Shown here in pieces: positions 60,222-64,000 of a stretch of DNA of 64,000 nucleotides. The notes below the pieces were generated by a model. That model worked only from the letters and a program-made list of their open reading frames with translations. It made no database searches and was not told where the DNA came from. The translations under genes were made by a program, and so were the position numbers. The stretch is from contig NZ_WQCA01000014.1 of assembly GCF_013032445.1 (NCBI RefSeq), positions 31,762 through 95,761 of the forward strand, written 5' to 3'. Within the stretch, counting starts at the first letter, position 1. Every line of letters begins with the position of its first letter. Source of the DNA: Ruegeria arenilitoris (GTDB lineage: Bacteria; Pseudomonadota; Alphaproteobacteria; Rhodobacterales; Rhodobacteraceae).

Positions 60222-61237
60222 GTCTTCCATCCTTCAGGTATGCGGGCAGAGCCGCGAACAATTAGAGGTCCGTCAAACTCGACGCGGCGCGGTTCAGCGT
60301 CGGAGTCTTCGATCTTGCGGAGCAGAATATCGACGGTTTCAGCGACCATGCGATTGGCGGGTTGGCGCACAGTTGTCAGATCGTAGGCCGGCCACGCGGC
60401 CACGGCCACGTCGTCATACCCAACCACCGAAACGTCTTCGGGGATATTCAGGCCCAACTCGAACCGGAGCGTGTCCATCACCGCAATCGCCATATGATCA
60501 TTGGCGACGAAGACAGCATCCGGCGGGTCCGAGGCAAACATCCTGCGGGTTGCGCCCCGAGCATCTTCCGCCCCAAAGTTGCCAACCTCGCAGCTGTGTA
60601 GCGTCACGCCAGCTTGGTGCAGGGCCGCGACAAAACCGGCCTCGCGGTCGCGCTGGGTCGAGGCGCCTTCCCAACCGGCAATATAGCCGATTTTCCGATG
60701 CCCCCCGGCCAGCAGAAACTCGGCCGCCTTGCGCCCGCCGGCAATGTTGTCAGAAGTAACTGCCGACATGTCCGGATCATCCTGAGCCCTGTTGAATAGA
60801 ACCATCGGGATACCGGCCGCACGACAGCGATTGGACAGGTCCGAAGACAATGCAACCGAGGCGGCAATGATGCCGTCAACCTGAAAATCCAGGATTTCCT
60901 CGACGACTTTGTCGACATTTCCGGCCGATCGCGCAGCCATGAAAATCAGCACGTGGTATCCACGCTCCTGCAGCGTGTTTGTCAGTTTTTCAAGCGCCTC
61001 GGGGTAAAACTGGTTGTTCAAATAGGCGACCACCAGCCCGATGATGCCGCTTTTGCCCGACACCATGGCCCGCGCCAGAACATTGGGACGATACCCCAGC
61101 TCTTTCGCGGCTTTGCGCACTTTTTCGATGGTCTTGGCAGAGGCCGAGGCACCGGGCGTGAACACCCGGCTGACCGCCGACTGGCTTACACCAGCAAGGC
61201 GGGCAACTTCTGCCGATGTGACTTTCTGCGCAACCAT
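60218..61237 (-). CDS. LacI-family transcriptional regulator
   Basis: 339 residues from ATG 61237, which shares TGATG with the previous stop; starting at 61252 would add five codons. HTH: VTSAEVARLAGVSQSAVSRV with FTPGASASAKT and the hinge KELGYRPNVLARAM. The effector domain (about 60-335) is LacI/ribose-binding-like: GIIGLVVAYLNNQFYPEALE and AVFVANDHMAIAVMDTL. It lies inside the operon it probably controls. The inducer should be the pathway substrate. Confidence 0.92.
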   Translation of the reverse strand: MVAQKVTSAEVARLAGVSQSAVSRVFTPGASASAKTIEKVRKAAKELGYRPNVLARAMVSGKSGIIGLVVAYLNNQFYPEALEKLTNTLQERGYHVLIFMAARSAGNVDKVVEEILDFQVDGIIAASVALSSDLSNRCRAAGIPMVLFNRAQDDPDMSAVTSDNIAGGRKAAEFLLAGGHRKIGYIAGWEGASTQRDREAGFVAALHQAGVTLHSCEVGNFGAEDARGATRRMFASDPPDAVFVANDHMAIAVMDTLRFELGLNIPEDVSVVGYDDVAVAAWPAYDLTTVRQPANRMVAETVDILLRKIEDSDAEPRRVEFDGPLIVRGSARIPEGWKT

Positions 61238-62004
61238 CAGTCTGCTGTCCATCCTCCATCCACCATCATCGCCGTGCCGGTCACCAGCGCCGAGGCATCC
61301 GAGGCCAGGTAGACCACCGCGCCCATGATGTCCTCGATCTCACCTGGGCGGCCAAGCTTGATCTTTTCGAGAATCCAGGCGCGTTTGTCCGGATCGTCGA
61401 AGGTGGTCTTGGTCAGCTCGGTCAGGATGAAGGTCGGGCAGATCGTGTTAACCCGGATCTTTCCTGGTCCGAACTCAAGCGCCATCGCCTTGGTAAAGCC
61501 CTCGACCGCGAATTTCGACGCACAATAGACAGCGCGCTCGCGACCGCCGACATGGCCCATCTGACTTGAGATATTGATCAGCGATCCAGGACGACCGGCA
61601 TCGAGCAGGCCCTTGGCAACGGCCTGCGTCAGGAAATAGGCGCCCCGGACATTCACCCCCATCACCGCATCGAAATCTTTGGGCGTGGTATCAATCGCCC
61701 TGCTGTGCCGGGCCAGCCCTGCCGAACTCAGCAATACATCAAACGGTCCGTTCCGCGCCACAGCCTCAGCCGTTGTCGCCACGTCCGAGACATCCAGTTC
61801 AAGCACATGGGCAGACCATCCCTGCGCCGACATATCCTGTGCAATATCCTGCAGCGCGCCAGTACGGCGCGCCGCCAAAGTGACCTCAGCACCATGTTCC
61901 GCCAGCGCCACGGCGCAGGCCATGCCGATGCCCGAGGAAGCTCCGGCGACAAGTGCGCGCTTGCCGCTGAGGCTGAAACTGGGAGTGCTGGGGAATTGGG
62001 GCAT
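61237..62004 (-). CDS. SDR-family oxidoreductase
   Basis: 255 residues from ATG 62004. The cofactor motif is SGKRALVAGASSGIGMACAV, followed by LLSSAGLARHS, LINISSQMGHVGG with the catalytic Ser, and YCASKFAVEGFTKAMALEF with YxxxK. The usual C-terminus (DASALVTGTAMMVDGGWTA) is present. It oxidises an alcohol or reduces a ketone in the pathway. It is 1 bp after the NTF2-fold gene. Confidence 0.92.
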   Translation of the reverse strand: MPQFPSTPSFSLSGKRALVAGASSGIGMACAVALAEHGAEVTLAARRTGALQDIAQDMSAQGWSAHVLELDVSDVATTAEAVARNGPFDVLLSSAGLARHSRAIDTTPKDFDAVMGVNVRGAYFLTQAVAKGLLDAGRPGSLINISSQMGHVGGRERAVYCASKFAVEGFTKAMALEFGPGKIRVNTICPTFILTELTKTTFDDPDKRAWILEKIKLGRPGEIEDIMGAVVYLASDASALVTGTAMMVDGGWTAD

Positions 62005-62005
62005 A

Positions 62006-63070
62006 TCAGACCTCGCCAACCGGGAACGGAATCGTGCCCTGAACGCGAACCTTGTTGAACTCGCGCAGGCGGGCAAAGACATCTACGCCCAGTTGGCGGT
62101 AGGCATCCAGCAGGTCGACCATGACCCAGTTCTCGCGGATCAGACCATTTTCCAGCCGCCAGAAATCCAGCGATCTCATGGTGATCTTCTTGCCCGACGG
62201 CGCAATGCCCATCCAGCCGTCATGGGTGACAGTCTGGATCATGTTCGGCCACCCGGTGACGGCGGCATAGTCGCCGTCGCCAAAGAAATGGTAGGTGATA
62301 TCTTCGATGTATTTACCGCGGTCAGGCATGCCGTTCAGGAAAGGTATCTGGTGCCAGTTGCGGAACCCCGCGATGCCACGCCCGGTGCCGATCCCGGCGG
62401 GGCCGTACCAGTTCATGCGCGGATGCCAGAATTTCTCCATCTCCATCACTTCGGGTCCACCCTGGCTGGGGTGTTTCTTCAGATGGTTCAGCATGTCGAC
62501 GATATGATTGCACGAGGCCTGAGATTTCGCCTCATCCCACGGACCGGGCACGATGCCGTCCAGCGTTGCCGGGCCGGGAATGCAGAACTCCAGCCCCAGC
62601 GACGGGGCCATCGGCCAGGCTTTCGCCTGCATCATGACCTCGGGAATGTCCCATAGTGTCTGGATCTCGACAACCTTGCCATTTTCGAAGCGGTAGAATT
62701 CGTGGAACCGCATATGGGTAAGATGCCCCGTCGGCGGGATGTCCAGCCAGGGGGCGACGAATGTACCAACATAGTGGCCGCCGCAACCGACCCAATCATC
62801 GCCATGTTCCGTTGGCCCGCCCATCACGATCCAATCCCGTCGTTCCAGATCAGGCATGGATGTCAGCAGCGGTGCATAGCAAGTGTCGTAAAGTTCCTGC
62901 GGCCCGGTCAAGTCGCCTAACGGATGCGGCATGTGAATGACGGCATCGGGTGCGATCACCGACTGCAGCGCGGCGCGGACGCCAGCTTCGTCAAAGTTGT
63001 ACATGGCCTCGCGCAAGGGTGCGATCAGGGCCTTGTGGGTAGAATGTGTGTCCATTGCGAAATCTCGCAT
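62006..63070 (-). CDS. Double NTF2-fold (SnoaL-like, ester cyclase-type) protein 1
   Basis: 354 residues. Two NTF2-like halves: ~10-160 (REAMYNFDEAGVRAALQSVI, HMPHPLGDLTGPQELYDTCY, MRFHEFYRFENGKVVEIQTL) and ~205-340 (WHPRMNWYGPAGIGTGRGIA, ITMRSLDFWRLENGLIRENW). The start at 63070 or five codons later (MDTHSTHKAL) is uncertain, as neither has a strong RBS. It lies between the HisD-like dehydrogenase and the SDR. Such proteins are often called ester cyclases, without proof. Confidence 0.85.
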   Translation of the reverse strand: MRDFAMDTHSTHKALIAPLREAMYNFDEAGVRAALQSVIAPDAVIHMPHPLGDLTGPQELYDTCYAPLLTSMPDLERRDWIVMGGPTEHGDDWVGCGGHYVGTFVAPWLDIPPTGHLTHMRFHEFYRFENGKVVEIQTLWDIPEVMMQAKAWPMAPSLGLEFCIPGPATLDGIVPGPWDEAKSQASCNHIVDMLNHLKKHPSQGGPEVMEMEKFWHPRMNWYGPAGIGTGRGIAGFRNWHQIPFLNGMPDRGKYIEDITYHFFGDGDYAAVTGWPNMIQTVTHDGWMGIAPSGKKITMRSLDFWRLENGLIRENWVMVDLLDAYRQLGVDVFARLREFNKVRVQGTIPFPVGEV

Positions 63071-63148
63071 TGTGTTATCTGCTTCTTTCTCAAAATCCGT
63101 GACGACCGGGCGATCCCGGGCGCAAGTTCTGTGGCGGTTGCCTGGCAG

Positions 63149-64000
63149 TCACGTGGGCACCTCGGCAGTCTCGCGATAACCCGCGCCTTCCCCGTAGGGC
63201 ACGTTAACGCCCCCATAACGCCGGACGCGGATATTGCATTGCTCGGCATGGCCAACAAAGCCTTCCAGCATGCACAGTCGCGAGCCGTATTCGCCGATCA
63301 TCGCTGCGGCCTCATCAGTGACGACCTTCTGATAACTGTGGGTTTTCATGAACTTGCCCACCCAGAGACCGCCTGTATAGCGACCGGCCTTCTTGGTCGG
63401 CAGAGTGTGGTTGGTACCAATCACCTTGTCGCCGTTTGCCACATTGGTCCGTGGCCCAAGGAACAGCGCGCCGTAGCAGGTCATGTTTTCCAGGAACCAA
63501 TCGTCGCGGTCGGTCATGACCTGAACGTGCTCGGACGCTATGTCATCTGCCACTTTCAGCATCTCGTCATAGGTATCGCAGACGATGATCTCGCCATATT
63601 CCTCCCAGCTGACCTTCGCGGTGCCGGCAGTGGGTAGGATGCCGAGGATACGGTCAATCTCGCTCAGTGTGTCTTCGGCCAATTTGTGTGAGTTGGTGAC
63701 CAGAACGCAGGGGCTGTTATAGCCATGTTCGGCCTGACCCAGCAGATCGGTCGCACAAAGCTCGGCATCGGCGGTGGTTTCATCGGCGATGACCATAGTC
63801 TCGGTCGGACCCGCGAAAAGGTCGATACCGACGCGACCAAAAAGCTGGCGCTTGGCTTCGGCCACAAAGGCATTGCCCGGTCCCACCAGCATGTGAACCG
63901 GATCGATGGTTTCCGTACCAATCGCCACGGCACCGATCGCCTGAATGCCGCCCATGACATAAATCTCATGCGCGCCGCCCAGATGCATGGCCGCAATCAC
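63149..64000 (-). CDS. HisD-family dehydrogenase (sulfopropanediol 3-dehydrogenase HpsN-like), 5' end missing
   Basis: 283 residues to the window edge; about 150 N-terminal residues are missing. The histidinol-dehydrogenase fold is clear: [55 protein letters not shown] (zinc-ligand Gln and His), [20 protein letters not shown] and [20 protein letters not shown]. The absence of a histidine operon and the close HpsN-like end point to an NAD-dependent dehydrogenase of a diol such as dihydroxypropanesulfonate or a related polyol. It is the first gene of the catabolic operon. Confidence 0.83.
   Translation of the reverse strand: MIAAMHLGGAHEIYVMGGIQAIGAVAIGTETIDPVHMLVGPGNAFVAEAKRQLFGRVGIDLFAGPTETMVIADETTADAELCATDLLGQAEHGYNSPCVLVTNSHKLAEDTLSEIDRILGILPTAGTAKVSWEEYGEIIVCDTYDEMLKVADDIASEHVQVMTDRDDWFLENMTCYGALFLGPRTNVANGDKVIGTNHTLPTKKAGRYTGGLWVGKFMKTHSYQKVVTDEAAAMIGEYGSRLCMLEGFVGHAEQCNIRVRRYGGVNVPYGEGAGYRETAEVPT

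Overview
The window looks like a chromosomal segment of a marine alphaproteobacterium of the Roseobacter group. The evidence is a DMSP lyase of the DddP family with every known active-site residue in place, betaine-type (BCCT) transport, an Xaa-Pro-peptidase/BCCT/dimethylglycine dehydrogenase/MttB neighbourhood typical of marine osmolyte users, a psd-pssA-pmtA phosphatidylcholine/phosphatidylethanolamine block, and an HpsN-like HisD-family dehydrogenase. No rRNA, tRNA, CRISPR array or insertion-sequence transposase was recognised.

Layout. (1) 1-5.4 kb: two class III adenylate cyclase fusion proteins (cyclase-TolB-like-TPR, and SAM-cyclase-ATPase-TPR) and an NTF2-fold protein. (2) 5.7-8.9 kb: a LysR regulator divergent from a GST / NTF2-fold / tautomerase / nitronate monooxygenase operon. 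(3) About 9-25 kb: an accessory region of mostly unrecognised small genes around a module of a small HTH protein, two unusual tyrosine recombinases and two unknown proteins. It also carries a DEDDh exonuclease, a MazF/PemK-like toxin, two XRE regulators, a pair of distant paralogues flanking the recombinases, a shared 37-residue motif in two otherwise unrelated proteins, and several strong palindromes. HlyU and WGR genes at its left edge may be backbone. (4) 25.1-27.2 kb: phospholipid head-group genes psd, pssA and pmtA.

(5) 27.3-38.4 kb, nearly all on the minus strand: methylated-osmolyte genes. These are an OpuAC-type binding protein, a BCCT carrier (with the decayed C-terminus of a second BCCT gene nearby), dddP, a GbdR-like AraC regulator, a dimethylglycine dehydrogenase-type flavoprotein, an MttB-family methyltransferase without pyrrolysine, and an XRE-cupin regulator. 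Together they suggest uptake and breakdown of DMSP and glycine betaine. (6) 38.4-40.6 kb: threonine synthase translationally coupled to a P-loop protein. (7) 41.0-44.3 kb: a three-subunit isoquinoline-1-oxidoreductase-type molybdenum enzyme with a dihaem cytochrome.

(8) 44.4-55.4 kb: a ten-gene minus-strand electrophile/quinone detoxification operon (MdaB-like reductase, cupin, SDR, three GSTs, DsbA/FrnE, HD protein, quinone oxidoreductase, haloacid dehalogenase). A nearly identical 22-bp site lies upstream of its first gene and upstream of an HxlR regulator, which is coupled to a DehI-type dehalogenase. An ion channel and an LtrA protein lie between. (9) 55.5-64 kb: a tightly packed nine-gene minus-strand catabolic operon with a LacI regulator in it, two double-NTF2 proteins, a cupin, a MetE-C-like protein, an alpha/beta hydrolase, RraA, an SDR and a HisD/HpsN-like dehydrogenase cut by the window edge. 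Its substrate is not evident.
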